Assembly: GCA_014642895.1 (NCBI GenBank)
Contig: BMJD01000026.1
Coordinates: 1-61,503 of the forward strand
Direction: 5' to 3'
DNA from: Lentibacillus populi
GTDB lineage: Bacteria; Bacillota; Bacilli; Bacillales; Amphibacillaceae
DNA length: 61,503 bases
Numbering within the stretch: the first letter of the stretch is position 1; every line of letters starts with the position of its first letter. This document shows, in pieces, positions 36,996-48,167 of the stretch. Position numbers and translations under genes: made by a program. Under the pieces are notes generated by a model. That model saw nothing but the letters and a program-made list of their open reading frames with translations. It was not told where the DNA came from and ran no database searches.

Positions 36996-38246
36996 CAATA
37001 TATGTTTCCCAATATCCTTTCGATAAAAAAACCCATCCATTGGTTCCACATTGGCTAATGTCTGATATACGATATTGGCAGCACTTTCTGGTGAGTTACT
37101 CTGGCCGCCAACGAGCAATACCCTGCCGCCATCGGACTGATATGTTTCATTCACACGTGTTGTTCCTGCATGCACGATAAAGGAATTTTCACCAAGCGCA
37201 ATTTCCGGTAATTCCACACCTTTTTGATAGGAACCTGGGTAACCTTTCGAAGCTACAACAACCCCGGTACAGAAACCATCGTTCCATTCCAGATTAGGGG
37301 CCCTTCCATCCATTACGTCCACCATTACTTCAAGCAGATCATTTTTCATTAATGGCAATACCACTTGTGTCTCCGGGTCACCAAAGCGGGTGTTAAATTC
37401 AATAACTTTCGGACCATCTGGTGTCATCATTAAACCTGCATATAATATCCCGGTAAACGGACGTCCTTCTACAATTAACCCATCTGCTGCTTTTTTCAGG
37501 ATATCCTTGTAGGTGTAATCAAGTACATCTCCGGAAATATCGGGAACTGGTGCATATGCTCCCATTCCACCAGTGTTCGGCCCCTCATCTCCGTCAAATG
37601 CGCGTTTATGATCTCTTGCTGGAAGCAGCGGATAGACATCTCCTTTATCAACAAACGCCATTAGTGAAAATTCCCGGCCAGTTAGGCATTCTTCAATGAC
37701 GATCATCGCACCTGCCTCGGCATACTTTTGCCCAACAAGCATATCATCAACCGCCTGCAAAGCCTGTACCTCTGTTTCCGCAACGATAACGCCTTTTCCC
37801 GCTGCAAGTCCATCTGCCTTAATCACAATTGGAGCACCTTTGTCCATAATATATTTCTTAGCATCAGCGGCATTGGTAAACGCAGCATAATCAGCTGTTG
37901 GAATATCGTATTTTTTCATAAATTCCTTTGCAAAACGTTTACTTCCTTCCAAAAGGGCTGCTTCCTTCGTCGGTGCAAAAATGGCTAAACCATTCTCCTG
38001 AAAGCGGTTTGCAATCCCGGCATTCAGTGGATTTTCCGGACCAACAACGGTTAGATCGATTGCCTTTTCCTTGGCAAACTTGACTAATTCGGCAATATCC
38101 ATTTCATCAATCGCAACACAGGTGGCCTGCTCTTCCATCCCGCCATTTCCAGGTGCAGCATAAAGCTTTGTCACCCGTTCACTTTTAGCAAGTGCCATCA
38201 CAATACTATGTTCGCGGCCGCCGCGACCGACTACTAATATATTCAT
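36984..38246 (-). CDS. purD: Phosphoribosylamine-glycine ligase PurD
   Basis: This 420-residue GAR synthetase catalyses ATP-dependent joining of glycine to phosphoribosylamine, step two of purine synthesis. The N-terminal MNILVVGRGGREHSIVMAL is the family start, and the ATP-grasp part is visible in YDIPTADYAAFTNA, VIKADGLAAGKGVIVAET and VIEFNTRFGDPETQVVLPL. The ATG at 38246 has AAGGAGG upstream. Frames extending further upstream have no ribosome site. It is the last gene of the operon, with an unusual 145-bp gap before it. Confidence 0.97.
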   Translation of the reverse strand: MNILVVGRGGREHSIVMALAKSERVTKLYAAPGNGGMEEQATCVAIDEMDIAELVKFAKEKAIDLTVVGPENPLNAGIANRFQENGLAIFAPTKEAALLEGSKRFAKEFMKKYDIPTADYAAFTNAADAKKYIMDKGAPIVIKADGLAAGKGVIVAETEVQALQAVDDMLVGQKYAEAGAMIVIEECLTGREFSLMAFVDKGDVYPLLPARDHKRAFDGDEGPNTGGMGAYAPVPDISGDVLDYTYKDILKKAADGLIVEGRPFTGILYAGLMMTPDGPKVIEFNTRFGDPETQVVLPLMKNDLLEVMVDVMDGRAPNLEWNDGFCTGVVVASKGYPGSYQKGVELPEIALGENSFIVHAGTTRVNETYQSDGGRVLLVGGQSNSPESAANIVYQTLANVEPMDGFFYRKDIGKHILGIL

Positions 38247-38318
38247 CTGCAACCTCCTTGGTTTCAATAGAGTGTTAAAAAATCTGGTGAAAATGCATAT
38301 CTTTTTAAGTTGGGTGCA

Positions 38319-38380
38319 AAAAGCCGCCAAATTAGAACCAAGCCCACGAAGCGATCAACGCTTATCGTTTGGCACTTTTT
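38319..38380 (-). ncRNA. Structured hairpin in the purH-purD gap
   Basis: On the minus strand AAAAGTGCCAAA pairs with TTTGGCGGCTTTT (one-nucleotide bulge difference), enclosing an inner hairpin AAGCG/CGCTT. The 3' arm continues CTTTTTGCACCC. It lies in a 145-bp gap where other bacilli have purH and purD nearly adjacent. It may attenuate or process the transcript before purD. Confidence 0.5.
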
Positions 38381-38391
38381 GAACTTCCTCG

Positions 38392-39915
38392 TCAATGCTT
38401 AAAATGCCTCATTCCAGTAAAGACCATGGCAATGCCGTACTCATTACAAACATCAATTGAATCCTGGTCCCGCTTCGATCCACCAGGCTGGATAATAGCT
38501 GTAATTCCTGCTTTTGCAGCTGCTTCTACCGTGTCTGGCATTGGGAAAAATGCATCAGATGCCATGACGGCTCCTTTTGTTTTTTCACCAGCCTGCTCAA
38601 TGGCAATATTCGCGGCGCCAATCCGATTCATTTGTCCGGCACCAACACCAATCGTTTGCTTATCGTTTGCCAGCACAATCGCGTTTGACTTTACATGTTT
38701 GACCGCTTTCCAGGCAAATAACAGGTTTTCCAATTCCTGTGCAGTTGGCTTCCGTTTCGTCGTGAATTCCAGATCCGCTTCGGTCACCTTTCCTGTATCA
38801 TAATCCTGAATGAGCATGCCGCCCATAACACTTGTGATTTTTTGCTTGCCGGTATTCCCGTTCGTCATATCCAATTCCAGCAGCCGGATATTTTTCTTTT
38901 TCGTTAACATGGCAAATGCATCGTCACTAAAATCTGGTGCAATAACAATTTCCAGGAATATGTTACTCAGTTTTTTCGCTATCTTTACGTCAATTTCACG
39001 ATTGACAGCTACAATTCCACCAAAAATAGAAACCGGATCAGCGTCATATGCTCCGGCAAATGCGGTTTCAGCCGTATCACCAATGCCAATCCCACATGGA
39101 TTCATATGTTTAACCGCTACAGCAGCTGGCTCGTCGAAATCGGCAATAATTTCAAGTGCTGCATTGGCATCCTGAATATTATTATAGGAAAGCTCTTTGC
39201 CGTGAAGCTGTTTCGCGCCAGCAAGTGTTCCTGCTGTATGACAAACATCCTGATAGAATGCTGCTGTCTGATGCGGATTTTCCCCATAACGCAATGTTTG
39301 CACCTTTTCATATGTTTTCGTAAGGACTTCAGGGTAAGGCTCTTCTGTGAAATAGTTTGCAATCATCGCATCATAGTTTGCCGTATGGCGAAACACCTTG
39401 GCGGCAAGTTCTTTTCGCTTTGCTTCGTCTAGCGTATTTGTTTGGATCGCCGCAAGTACGGCTTCATAATCATCAGGATCAACAACTACTGTTACGTCTG
39501 GGTAATTTTTTGCAGCCGAACGCAACATAGTAGGTCCGCCAATATCGATATTTTCCACAATTTCATCTTCCGTCACGCCCGCTTTTTCTAAAGTTGCTTT
39601 GAAGGGATATAAATTGACAGCGACTAAATCAATTGGGGTGACACTAATTTCTTGCAACTGTTCCTGGTGACGGTTGTTTTCTCTTTTTGCTAAAAGACTC
39701 GCATGAATAAATGGGTGAAGCGTCTTTACCCTGCCATCCAATATTTCCGGAAATCCGGTAATTTCTTCGACAGCCCTAGCTTTGATACCAGCATTTTGGA
39801 TCGCTTTTAACGTGCCACCGGTTGAAACAATTTCGTAATCATTGTCAATAAGTCCTTTTGCCAAAACTTCGATGTTTGTTTTATCTGAAACGCTGATTAA
39901 TGCTCGCTTTTTCAT
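38392..39915 (-). CDS. purH: Bifunctional AICAR transformylase/IMP cyclohydrolase PurH
   Basis: This protein of about 507 residues performs the last two steps to IMP. The N-terminal IMP cyclohydrolase domain (RALISVSDKTNIEVLAKGLIDND, VSTGGTLKAIQNAG, GRVKTLHPFIHASLLAKR) precedes the transformylase domain (LRYGENPHQTAAFYQD, VKHMNPCGIGIG, SNAIVLANDKQTIGVGAGQMNR, SDAFFPMPDTVEAAAKAGI). Its ATG overlaps the purN stop (TGATG). A TTG one codon upstream is unlikely. All catalytic segments are present. Confidence 0.97.
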   Translation of the reverse strand: MKKRALISVSDKTNIEVLAKGLIDNDYEIVSTGGTLKAIQNAGIKARAVEEITGFPEILDGRVKTLHPFIHASLLAKRENNRHQEQLQEISVTPIDLVAVNLYPFKATLEKAGVTEDEIVENIDIGGPTMLRSAAKNYPDVTVVVDPDDYEAVLAAIQTNTLDEAKRKELAAKVFRHTANYDAMIANYFTEEPYPEVLTKTYEKVQTLRYGENPHQTAAFYQDVCHTAGTLAGAKQLHGKELSYNNIQDANAALEIIADFDEPAAVAVKHMNPCGIGIGDTAETAFAGAYDADPVSIFGGIVAVNREIDVKIAKKLSNIFLEIVIAPDFSDDAFAMLTKKKNIRLLELDMTNGNTGKQKITSVMGGMLIQDYDTGKVTEADLEFTTKRKPTAQELENLLFAWKAVKHVKSNAIVLANDKQTIGVGAGQMNRIGAANIAIEQAGEKTKGAVMASDAFFPMPDTVEAAAKAGITAIIQPGGSKRDQDSIDVCNEYGIAMVFTGMRHFKH

Positions 39916-40490
39916 CAAAACACTCCCTGTTGTTTGCCTAAAATTTGATTGATTACTTGTGGGTACAATTGATGCTCAACCCGCTGAATTCGCATCTTTA
40001 GTGTTTCCTTTGTGTCACCGGGTAAAATCTCGACCTGACGCTGTGCAATGATCGGGCCGGTGTCAATTCCTTCGTCAACATAATGAATCGTTACACCTGT
40101 CGTTTTAGCCTTTGCCACATAAGCTTGATCAATTGCATCTTTCCCCGGAAATGCTGGTAATAATGATGGATGAATATTTATGATTTTTTTCCTGTAGTGT
40201 TTTAGTAAGGTTGGTCCGATTATCCGCATATATCCGGCCAAAAAGATCCACTCGGCTTCAGCAAACTGCAATTTTGCCAGTATTTCCTGCTCGTAATCAA
40301 GTTTAGTCGGATACTGTTTCGGGTCAAAGACAAAAACGGGTATACCGAATTTCTTAGCTTTATCAATTACGGTTGCACCGGGTTTATCACAAACTAGCAA
40401 AACAATGTCACAGACAAGCTTATTTTCCATCATCGCCTGAAAGTTGCTTCCCGCACCCGATGCGAATACTGCTGCCTTCTTGCGTTCCAT
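39915..40490 (-). CDS. purN: Phosphoribosylglycinamide formyltransferase PurN
   Basis: This GAR transformylase of about 191 residues uses 10-formyl-tetrahydrofolate. FASGAGSNFQAMMEN at the N-terminus binds phosphate. The catalytic segment contains Asn and His in KIINIHPSLLPAFPGKDAI, and Asp in VTIHYVDEGIDTGPII. The ATG overlaps the purM stop as TGATG, and the purN stop overlaps purH in the same way. Confidence 0.96.
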   Translation of the reverse strand: MERKKAAVFASGAGSNFQAMMENKLVCDIVLLVCDKPGATVIDKAKKFGIPVFVFDPKQYPTKLDYEQEILAKLQFAEAEWIFLAGYMRIIGPTLLKHYRKKIINIHPSLLPAFPGKDAIDQAYVAKAKTTGVTIHYVDEGIDTGPIIAQRQVEILPGDTKETLKMRIQRVEHQLYPQVINQILGKQQGVF

Positions 40491-41503
40491 CAAAATTGCA
40501 CCCCTTCATCGGCTGTAACAAACCCAATTACGTTGGCTTTCTCACCATTTCCCTGTAATAGATCAACAGCTTGAAGTGCATCATGTTGATCGACAACAAC
40601 AGCCATACCAATGCCCATATTAAAGACACCGAACATTTCATCATCGGACATATTCCCCAGACCCTGCAATAACGTGAAGATTTCTGGTTTATCCCAGCTT
40701 GCACGATCAATCGAAACACCGAGTCCTCGTGGTAACATGCGGGGAAGATTTTCATAAAATCCACCACCGGTAATGTGGGAAATCCCCTTTACCGCTACTT
40801 TCTCCATGAGGGCTTTAATCGGTTTAGCATATATTTTTGTCGGCTCAAGCAGTACATCCTGTAAAGGCTGCTTCATCCCGGCAGCATTTTGCGTTACATC
40901 AAGGTCAGCGATTAACTTTCTGACAAGGGAATACCCATTGGAATGGATTCCACTTGACGGCAACCCCATGATCGCATCACCTGCCTTGATTGATTTACCA
41001 GTTATCAGCTGTGCTTTTTCCGCAATACCGACCGTAAATCCGGCAAGATCGTATTCATCATCCTGATACATCCCAGGCATTTCTGCAGTCTCACCGCCGA
41101 TTAATGCAGCTCCTGCCTGAACACAACCTGCAGCAACACCCGCTACGATTTGTTCAATCATCGCTGGGTCATTTTTTCCACAGGCGATGTAATCCAGGAA
41201 AAATAGCGGCTGTGCCCCTTGTGCGACAATATCGTTTACACACATGGCAACTAAATCAATACCGACCGAATCATGTTTCCCGAGCTGGTGGGCTAGTTTC
41301 AGCTTCGTGCCAACACCATCAGTTCCGGAGACAAGTACGGGTTCTTTAAAACGGAAGTCACTTAGATCAAATAATCCGGCAAATGCCCCGATCCCGCCAA
41401 GCACCTCTTTACGGTTCGTTTTGGCAATATGCTTTTTCATTAATTCTACAGCTTGGTAGCCTTTTTCCACATCGACCCCAGCTTCTTTATACCGATTGGA
41501 CAT
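40490..41503 (-). CDS. purM: Phosphoribosylformylglycinamidine cyclo-ligase PurM
   Basis: This 337-residue AIR synthetase closes the imidazole ring with ATP. The start is [21 protein letters not shown]. Family blocks are [71 protein letters not shown] and [16 protein letters not shown]. Length is standard. GGAGGAG precedes its ATG, 21 bp after purF. Confidence 0.97.
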   Translation of the reverse strand: MSNRYKEAGVDVEKGYQAVELMKKHIAKTNRKEVLGGIGAFAGLFDLSDFRFKEPVLVSGTDGVGTKLKLAHQLGKHDSVGIDLVAMCVNDIVAQGAQPLFFLDYIACGKNDPAMIEQIVAGVAAGCVQAGAALIGGETAEMPGMYQDDEYDLAGFTVGIAEKAQLITGKSIKAGDAIMGLPSSGIHSNGYSLVRKLIADLDVTQNAAGMKQPLQDVLLEPTKIYAKPIKALMEKVAVKGISHITGGGFYENLPRMLPRGLGVSIDRASWDKPEIFTLLQGLGNMSDDEMFGVFNMGIGMAVVVDQHDALQAVDLLQGNGEKANVIGFVTADEGVQF

Positions 41504-41524
41504 GTTTCTCCTCCTTTTACCCCC

Positions 41525-42931
41525 TTAGTGTGTTACCATTACAGGTGTCTGCCCCTGTTCCTTAACAGGATAATTGCCAGTCATACAAGCTGTACAGATA
41601 CCCTGATTAAGGCTTTTATCCTTGACGATTGCCTTTTCCAACCCTTTTTCCGATAAATAGGCAACACTATCCGCACCAATGATGTCGCAAATTTCATTAA
41701 CGGTATAATTCGCTGCAATGAGCTCGTTTCTCGTCGACATATCAATTCCGTAATAGCATGGGTGCTGAATGGAAGGGGAGGCGATCCGCACATGTACCTC
41801 TTTAGCACCTGCACTTTTTAGCATTTGCACAATTCGCCTACTCGTTGTTCCCCTTACAATCGAATCATCGATCATCACAATCCGTTTTCCTTCGACAATT
41901 CCCCGAACTGGCGCGAGCTTCATTTTCACCCCTTGTTCCCGCAATTCCTGGGATGGTTGAATAAACGTTCGGCCAACATAACGATTCTTGATGATGCCCA
42001 TTTCGTATGGCAAACCGCTTTCCTCTGCATATCCGATTGCAGCCGAAATACTGGAATCCGGGACACCAACCACAATATCCGCATTGGCTGGGGCTTCCTT
42101 GGCTAGTTCCATACCCATGCGCTTCCTTGACGCATGTACATTGACCCGATTCACATCACTATCGGGTCTTGACAAATAAACATATTCCATCGCACACATT
42201 TTTCGCTGTTCACGAATGGCAAACCGCTCGGATTCAATGCCGGCATCACTAATTGTCACAAGCTCTCCCGGTAAAACTTCACGAACAAATGTCGCACCAA
42301 TCTGATCAAACGCACATGTTTCCGACGCGACGACATATGCATCCCCAAGCCTGCCAATGGATAACGGACGTATCCCACTAGGGTCAAGCGCTGCAAACAT
42401 TTTATCCTCTTTTAAAATAAGGAACGCATAGGCACCAACAATTTTATTAAGTGCCCGGGCAATGGTTTCCGTCGTTGTGTCTTGCCCATCACGTTTAATC
42501 AAATGGGCAAGCACTTCAGTGTCTGATGTTGTTTGCAGAATACTACCCATGTTCTCCAGCTCTCCGCGCAGCTGATGAGCATTCATAATATTACCATTAT
42601 GCGCCAAAGCAAGGCTCGCTGCCTGGGAACGAAATAATAACGGCTGTACATTCTCCAAGCTACTGCCACCTTGTGTCGTGTAACGGACATGACCAACAGC
42701 TACACGTCCGGAAAGTTCAGCAAAGTTGGCATCCTTAAATACTTCGTTTACTAATCCCAAGCCTTTATGTGCCTTTAGCACCTCACCGTCGCTCACAACA
42801 ACGCCGGCACCTTCCTGGCCGCGATGCTGTAATGCATGCAATCCGTAATACGTAAGCTCGGCTGCTTTTTCATGACCCCATATTCCAAAAACGCCGCACT
42901 CTTCGTTTATACCCTTGATTTCAGCAAGCAT
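41525..42931 (-). CDS. purF: Amidophosphoribosyltransferase PurF
   Basis: This enzyme of about 468 residues catalyses the first committed step, PRPP plus glutamine to phosphoribosylamine. The product starts [11 protein letters not shown] followed by Cys-Gly-Val-Phe-Gly. The 11-residue propeptide is removed to expose Cys as the N-terminal nucleophile, as in B. subtilis. The PRPP loop is [19 protein letters not shown]. Cysteines in QHPCYYGID and [12 protein letters not shown] are ligands of the regulatory 4Fe-4S cluster. The ATG at 42931 follows AAAGGAG and lies 25 bp inside the purL end. Confidence 0.97.
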   Translation of the reverse strand: MLAEIKGINEECGVFGIWGHEKAAELTYYGLHALQHRGQEGAGVVVSDGEVLKAHKGLGLVNEVFKDANFAELSGRVAVGHVRYTTQGGSSLENVQPLLFRSQAASLALAHNGNIMNAHQLRGELENMGSILQTTSDTEVLAHLIKRDGQDTTTETIARALNKIVGAYAFLILKEDKMFAALDPSGIRPLSIGRLGDAYVVASETCAFDQIGATFVREVLPGELVTISDAGIESERFAIREQRKMCAMEYVYLSRPDSDVNRVNVHASRKRMGMELAKEAPANADIVVGVPDSSISAAIGYAEESGLPYEMGIIKNRYVGRTFIQPSQELREQGVKMKLAPVRGIVEGKRIVMIDDSIVRGTTSRRIVQMLKSAGAKEVHVRIASPSIQHPCYYGIDMSTRNELIAANYTVNEICDIIGADSVAYLSEKGLEKAIVKDKSLNQGICTACMTGNYPVKEQGQTPVMVTH

Positions 42932-45150
42932 GGAATAGCTCCTTTCCAACGTTGACAAAGTGCCTCAGCATCTTCTGCAATTACCTGTTTGCCATTGCCG
43001 AATATGGTATACTGACCATCGTCTGTGACAACTCCAATTTGCCGTGCATCATCAATAATTTCTTTAAAGCGTTCCACATCTTCCGGTTTTACCGAAACAA
43101 GAAACCGGGATTGTGTTTCACTAAACAGTTCAACGGTCATATCACCAGATAAAGCTGCACGTACACCTAAACCTTTATCCGTAAACACACTTTCAGCCAA
43201 AGCAACCGCTAGGCCACCCTCAGAAAGGTCATGTGCCGATTGAACGATACTTTGGCGGATAGCATCCAACAACTGGCTTTGCCGTTTTGCCTCCACTTCT
43301 AAATCAATGGCTGGCGCTTTGCCGGAATAGATTTCATCAGTATCCCCTTCTGCCAATATGTTCTGTAGTTCACTACCACCAAATTCCGGCTTTGTCTCGC
43401 CAATTAAGAAAATCACGTCTCCTGCTCGCTGAAAAAAGCTAGATGTTACATGGTCTAATGATTCAATCAGACCAACCATTCCGACAACCGGTGTCGGAAA
43501 AATTGCTTTTCCCTTTGATTCGTTATACAGGGACACATTTCCGCTGATGACCGGTGTTTTCAATAAGCGGCAAGCAGCACTCATACCAGCAACACTTTTT
43601 TCCATTTGCCAAAAAATCTCATGTCTTGTTGGATTACCAAAATTCAATCCGTCCGTAAGCCCAAGCGGCGTTGCACCGGAACAAACGATATTCCTTGCTG
43701 CCTCGGCAACCGCGACTTTCCCGCCGGTTTCCGGATCCAGATACATGTACCTGGAGTTGCAGTCTGTGGTCATGGCAAGTGCTTTATCCGTTCCTTTTAT
43801 CCGGACGATTGCTGCATCCGATCCCGGGGTAATAACAGTATTAGTCTGGACCATGGAATCATATTGGTCATAAACCCATTCTTTACTGGCAATTGTCGGC
43901 TGTTCCAATAGCGCTTTTAGTGTTCCAGTAAAATTTTCTACATGGGGGATACTTTCCTCCATCTGCTGGAACCTCCTGAAATATTCCGGTTCTTCAGACA
44001 ACATATGATAGACTGGTGCCTCTTCCGCCAAAGCATCCACTGGTATATCCGCTACAATATTCCCATGGTGAATCAGGCGAAATGTTTTTTCTTCGATCAC
44101 TTCACCGACCGCAACTGCTTGTAGCCCATATTTCTCAAAAACATCAATGATTTCCTGTTCGCGGCCTTTTTTAACAACAAGCAGCATCCGTTCCTGGGAT
44201 TCGGATAGCATTAATTCATAGGCGGTCATGTTTAATTCTCGCTGTGGCACAAGGTCAAGATTCATTTCCATACCTGTTCCTGCTGAGCTTGCCATCTCAC
44301 TCGCTGATGAAGTCAATCCTGCCGCCCCCATATCCTGCATGCCCACTAATGCATCGGAATGAATCACTTCTAAACAAGCTTCAATTAACAGTTTTTCCAT
44401 AAATGGATCACCGACCTGAACTGCCGGACGGTCCTTATTCGCATCTTCGGCAAGATCATCGGAAGCAAACGTTGCTCCATGGATACCGTCACGGCCTGTC
44501 GCCGCACCAGCATAGATAACCGTATTACCGACTCCTGCTGCAACCCCTTTTTGAATGTCTTCATGGTTAATTAGCCCAACGCACATCGCATTAACAAGTG
44601 GATTTCCCTCATAGTTATCATCAAACTGTACCTCACCACCAACCGTTGGCACACCGACACAGTTCCCATATCCGGCAATTCCGTGAACGACTTCCTGAAA
44701 TAAATACTTCACCCGGTCCGACGTTAAATTGCCAAACCGGAGCGAGTTAAGCAGAGCGATAGGACGTGCCCCCATCGAAAAAACATCACGAATAATTCCA
44801 CCAACACCTGTTGCTGCACCTTGATATGGCTCCACTGCCGATGGATGGTTATGGCTTTCCACCTTAAATACGACTGCCTGGTTATCACCAATATCAATGA
44901 TTCCAGCCCCTTCACCAGGACCCTGTAGAACATTGGCTGCTTTCGTCGGGAACTTCTTCAGTAAAGGCTTTGACGTTTTATAACTGCAATGCTCTGACCA
45001 CATGACAGAAAAAATCCCTATTTCCGTAAAATTGGGCCGGCGTTTTAGAATCGCCTTCACCATGTTATATTCCTGTTCGGAGAGGCCCATGCCTCGATAG
45101 ATTTTATCCGTTTCAATTTGTTCCGGGCTGATCTCAGACACTTGCAACAT
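42907..45150 (-). CDS. purL: Phosphoribosylformylglycinamidine synthase subunit PurL
   Basis: This 747-residue protein is the small-type PurL that works with PurQ and PurS to convert FGAR to FGAM. Visible blocks are [19 protein letters not shown], the catalytic-His segment [53 protein letters not shown] and the second AIRS-like half with [16 protein letters not shown]. It overlaps purQ by 17 bp and purF by 25 bp, consistent with coupled translation. Confidence 0.97.
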   Translation of the reverse strand: MLQVSEISPEQIETDKIYRGMGLSEQEYNMVKAILKRRPNFTEIGIFSVMWSEHCSYKTSKPLLKKFPTKAANVLQGPGEGAGIIDIGDNQAVVFKVESHNHPSAVEPYQGAATGVGGIIRDVFSMGARPIALLNSLRFGNLTSDRVKYLFQEVVHGIAGYGNCVGVPTVGGEVQFDDNYEGNPLVNAMCVGLINHEDIQKGVAAGVGNTVIYAGAATGRDGIHGATFASDDLAEDANKDRPAVQVGDPFMEKLLIEACLEVIHSDALVGMQDMGAAGLTSSASEMASSAGTGMEMNLDLVPQRELNMTAYELMLSESQERMLLVVKKGREQEIIDVFEKYGLQAVAVGEVIEEKTFRLIHHGNIVADIPVDALAEEAPVYHMLSEEPEYFRRFQQMEESIPHVENFTGTLKALLEQPTIASKEWVYDQYDSMVQTNTVITPGSDAAIVRIKGTDKALAMTTDCNSRYMYLDPETGGKVAVAEAARNIVCSGATPLGLTDGLNFGNPTRHEIFWQMEKSVAGMSAACRLLKTPVISGNVSLYNESKGKAIFPTPVVGMVGLIESLDHVTSSFFQRAGDVIFLIGETKPEFGGSELQNILAEGDTDEIYSGKAPAIDLEVEAKRQSQLLDAIRQSIVQSAHDLSEGGLAVALAESVFTDKGLGVRAALSGDMTVELFSETQSRFLVSVKPEDVERFKEIIDDARQIGVVTDDGQYTIFGNGKQVIAEDAEALCQRWKGAIPCLLKSRV

Positions 45151-45817
45151 AGGAATTCCTCCAATTCATTACGATTGACTGAAAGACTTTTAAGCCGTCA
45201 GCACTGCCAAGCAATGCCTCCACCGCACGCTCCGGATGTGGCATCATGCCTAGGACATTCCCTTCTCTGTTGATAATCCCGGCAATATCCTCCGTCGATC
45301 CATTCGGGTTCGCTTCATATGTGAAAACGATTTGTTTATTTTTCCGTAATTCTTTAATTGTCGCCTCATCACAAAAATAATTGCCTTCTCCGTGAGCAAT
45401 TGGAAACTGAACGATCTCATTTTCCTCATATTCACTGGTAAACAATGTTGTATGGTTAGCAACTCTTAACTTTTCCTGATGACACATAAACGCGAGATTT
45501 TTGTTGCACAGCATTGCTCCTGGAAGCAGGCCCGCCTCCAGCAAAATCTGAAATCCGTTACAAACACCTAATACGGGCTTCCCTTTAGCCGCATGTGCTT
45601 TGATTTGTTTAAGACAATCAGATGTTGCAGCGATCGATCCGGAACGCAAATAGTCGCCATAGGAAAATCCACCTGGTAATAGAATCGCATCATAGTTTGC
45701 AAGGTTGCTATTTTCATACCAAACGAGATCCGCTTCCTCGCCCAGAATATCTTTCACCGCATGATACATATCCCGGTCACAATTTGATCCTGGAAAAACA
45801 ATGACGGCAAATTTCAC
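45134..45817 (-). CDS. purQ: Phosphoribosylformylglycinamidine synthase subunit PurQ
   Basis: This 227-residue class I glutamine amidotransferase supplies ammonia to Pur[20 protein letters not shown] at the N-terminus, [16 protein letters not shown], the nucleophile Cys in [20 protein letters not shown] and the His/Glu pair in [14 protein letters not shown] are all present. It overlaps purS by 4 bp (ATGA). Confidence 0.97.
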   Translation of the reverse strand: MKFAVIVFPGSNCDRDMYHAVKDILGEEADLVWYENSNLANYDAILLPGGFSYGDYLRSGSIAATSDCLKQIKAHAAKGKPVLGVCNGFQILLEAGLLPGAMLCNKNLAFMCHQEKLRVANHTTLFTSEYEENEIVQFPIAHGEGNYFCDEATIKELRKNKQIVFTYEANPNGSTEDIAGIINREGNVLGMMPHPERAVEALLGSADGLKVFQSIVMNWRNSYVASV

Positions 45818-46065
45818 GAGTGAACAGCCTCCTCTATCTCAAAACGGTAGTCTTCTATAACTGGATTGGCCAGCAATTGTTCACACATTGCTTGCACACG
45901 TTCACTAACATTTTCCTGGTCTTCCACATACAGCTCAATATATTTGCCGATACGTGCTTCTTCCACCTCCTGAAATCCAAGCGAATGTAGTGACGTTTGC
46001 ACTGCTTTCCCCTGAGGATCAAGCACTCCTTGCTTTAACGTAATAAACACGATTACCTTTTTCAT
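45814..46065 (-). CDS. purS: Phosphoribosylformylglycinamidine synthase subunit PurS
   Basis: This 83-residue subunit bridges PurL and Pur[30 protein letters not shown] is the family hallmark, followed by [11 protein letters not shown] and an acidic C-terminus. It overlaps both neighbours by 4 bp. Confidence 0.96.
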   Translation of the reverse strand: MKKVIVFITLKQGVLDPQGKAVQTSLHSLGFQEVEEARIGKYIELYVEDQENVSERVQAMCEQLLANPVIEDYRFEIEEAVHS

Positions 46066-46775
46066 GATCTGTCCTCCAGTCGCCTTAAAATCTCGTTATA
46101 TACTCCCAGCAAATCACCAATATCTTCGCGGAATACGTCTTTATCCATTTTTTCTTCGGTATCCAGATCCCACAAGCGGCATGTGTCCGGGGAAATTTCA
46201 TCAGCAAGCACGATACACCCACTAGCAAGCCTGCCAAACTCAAGCTTGAAATCTACCAGCTTGAGGTTAATAGATTGAAACAATTCGGATAATACTCGAT
46301 TAACCTTTAGTGCTGTTTTTTTAATCTCCTCCAGTTCCGCCTCTGTCACATTACATAACACAAATGCATGCTGATCATTGATTAACGGATCGTTCAATGC
46401 ATCATCTTTATAAAAAAGCTCTAAGACAGGCGGGTCAAAAGGTGTTTTCACTTCGATTGCCAGCCGTTTCGTAATGCTTCCAGCAGCAAGATTACGAACA
46501 ACAACCTCTAGTGGAATAATTTCCGTTTGCCAAACGAGCTGCTCCGTCTCATTTATTTTTTCAATAAAATGGGTTTCCACTCCATTTTCCAGAAGATACG
46601 GGAAAATCTGTGCAGAAATTGCATTGTTCAATCGGCCTTTCCCGGAAAAACTCGCTTTCTTTTTCCCGTTAAATGCGGTCGCATCATTTTTGTAAGCCAA
46701 AACAAGCTGATCCATTGTTCCTTCTTTCCGATAGACCTTTTTTGCCTTTCCTTCATATAAAAGTTCCGCCTTCAC
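46062..46775 (-). CDS. purC: SAICAR synthetase PurC
   Basis: This 237-residue enzyme joins aspartate to CAIR with ATP. Blocks seen are LLYEGKAKKVYRKE, NDATAFNGKKKASFSGKGRLNNAISAQIF, VRNLAAGSITKRLAIE and VDFKLEFGRLASGCIVLADEISPDTCRLWD. The ATG at 46775 follows a G-rich ribosome site (CGGGGGGAAT). It is separated from purB by 96 bp containing a hairpin. Confidence 0.97.
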   Translation of the reverse strand: MKAELLYEGKAKKVYRKEGTMDQLVLAYKNDATAFNGKKKASFSGKGRLNNAISAQIFPYLLENGVETHFIEKINETEQLVWQTEIIPLEVVVRNLAAGSITKRLAIEVKTPFDPPVLELFYKDDALNDPLINDQHAFVLCNVTEAELEEIKKTALKVNRVLSELFQSINLKLVDFKLEFGRLASGCIVLADEISPDTCRLWDLDTEEKMDKDVFREDIGDLLGVYNEILRRLEDRS

Positions 46776-46800
46776 GATATTCCCCCCGTTTTATAGGATG

Positions 46801-46866
46801 TGCAAAAAGATCATGGAAGCTTTTTCTAATAGTCTAACCAGAGTCACTGCACTTCCTCTTTTTGCA
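46801..46866 (-). ncRNA. Structured hairpin in the purB-purC gap
   Basis: TGCAAAAAGA (46801) pairs perfectly with TCTTTTTGCA (46857), extended by GGAAG/CTTCC across a 4-nt bulge, with a loop of about 32 nt. On the minus strand the 3' arm reads CTTTTTGCACATCC, echoing CTTTTTGCACCC of the purH-purD hairpin. It could be a partial terminator that lowers expression of purC and later genes, or an RNA-stability element. Confidence 0.5.
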
Positions 46867-46871
46867 ACTTA

Positions 46872-48167
46872 CTAATTCAGTCCGATTCGCGCAAATATCC
46901 GGTCAACATTTTTCAAGTGGTACGTATAATCGAAGCAATCGTCTATTTCTTCCTGTGACAACTTGCTCGTAATTCGTTCACTTTGTTCCACCAGCTCTTT
47001 GAAATGGGTTTCCGTTTCCCATGCCTGCATTGCTTTCGGCTGCACGAGATCGTACGCCGCTTCACGCGTCATGCCTTTGTCAATAAGGGCTAGAAGCACA
47101 CGCTGTGAAAAAATAACCCCATGTGTCTTATCAATGTTCTTTTTCATATTTTCAGGGAACACTGTAAGGTTTTTCACAATATTACCAAAGCGATTTAGCA
47201 TATAGTTCAAGGCGATTGTTGTATCCGGCAAAATCACTCGTTCTGCAGAGGAATGGGAGATATCTCGTTCATGCCATAAGGAAACATTTTCGTACGCCGT
47301 AACGACATGTCCGCGTACAACCCGTGCCATCCCTGTCATATTTTCTGAACCAATCGGGTTGCGCTTATGCGGCATTGCCGATGACCCTTTTTGTCCTTTT
47401 GCGAAAAACTCTTCTACTTCCCGTGTTTCCGTTTTTTGCAAACCGCGGATCTCCGTTGCAAACTTCTCGATCGACGTTGCAACAAGTGCCAGTGCGGCAA
47501 CGTAATTAGCATGGCGATCACGCTGCAGGGTCTGCGTTGATACCGGTGCAGGTGTCAGTCCTAATTTGTCACAAACATAGGCTTCAACAGCCGGGTCAAT
47601 ATTGGCGTACGTTCCAACTGCACCAGATAACTTGCCAAATTCAATCTGTTTCGCTGCCAACTCAAAACGCTCCAGATTCCGCTTCATTTCTTCATACCAT
47701 AATGCAAGCTTTAGCCCAAATGTTGTCGGCTCCGCGTGAACACCGTGCGTCCTACCCATCATAACCGTATGCTTGTGTTCAATTGCTTTCGCTTTTAGTA
47801 TTTCGACAAAATTGGTGATATCCTTCCGAATGATGTCATTTGCTTGCTTTAATAAATAAGAAAGAGCTGTATCAACAACATCCGTAGACGTTAATCCGTA
47901 GTGGATCCATTTCCGCTCTTCCCCGAGTGTTTCGGAAACGGCCCTGGTAAATGCGACAACATCATGTCGTGTTTCCTGCTCAATCTCATAAATGCGATTG
48001 ATATCAAATGAAGCATGTTGTCGTATCTTGGCAACGTCTTCTTTTGGGATGACGCCAAGCTCACTCCAGGCCTCACATGCCAAAATCTCTACTTCCAGCC
48101 AAGCCTCAAATTTATTTTCATCCGTCCAAATATTTCCCATTTCCTCACGTGTATAACGATCAATCAT
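46872..48167 (-). CDS. purB: Adenylosuccinate lyase PurB
   Basis: This 431-residue fumarase-superfamily enzyme acts twice in purine synthesis, splitting SAICAR and adenylosuccinate. The start is [14 protein letters not shown], after AGGAGG. Family blocks are [42 protein letters not shown] and the mobile-loop signature [17 protein letters not shown]. The start overlaps the purK end by 8 bp. Confidence 0.97.
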   Translation of the reverse strand: MIDRYTREEMGNIWTDENKFEAWLEVEILACEAWSELGVIPKEDVAKIRQHASFDINRIYEIEQETRHDVVAFTRAVSETLGEERKWIHYGLTSTDVVDTALSYLLKQANDIIRKDITNFVEILKAKAIEHKHTVMMGRTHGVHAEPTTFGLKLALWYEEMKRNLERFELAAKQIEFGKLSGAVGTYANIDPAVEAYVCDKLGLTPAPVSTQTLQRDRHANYVAALALVATSIEKFATEIRGLQKTETREVEEFFAKGQKGSSAMPHKRNPIGSENMTGMARVVRGHVVTAYENVSLWHERDISHSSAERVILPDTTIALNYMLNRFGNIVKNLTVFPENMKKNIDKTHGVIFSQRVLLALIDKGMTREAAYDLVQPKAMQAWETETHFKELVEQSERITSKLSQEEIDDCFDYTYHLKNVDRIFARIGLN

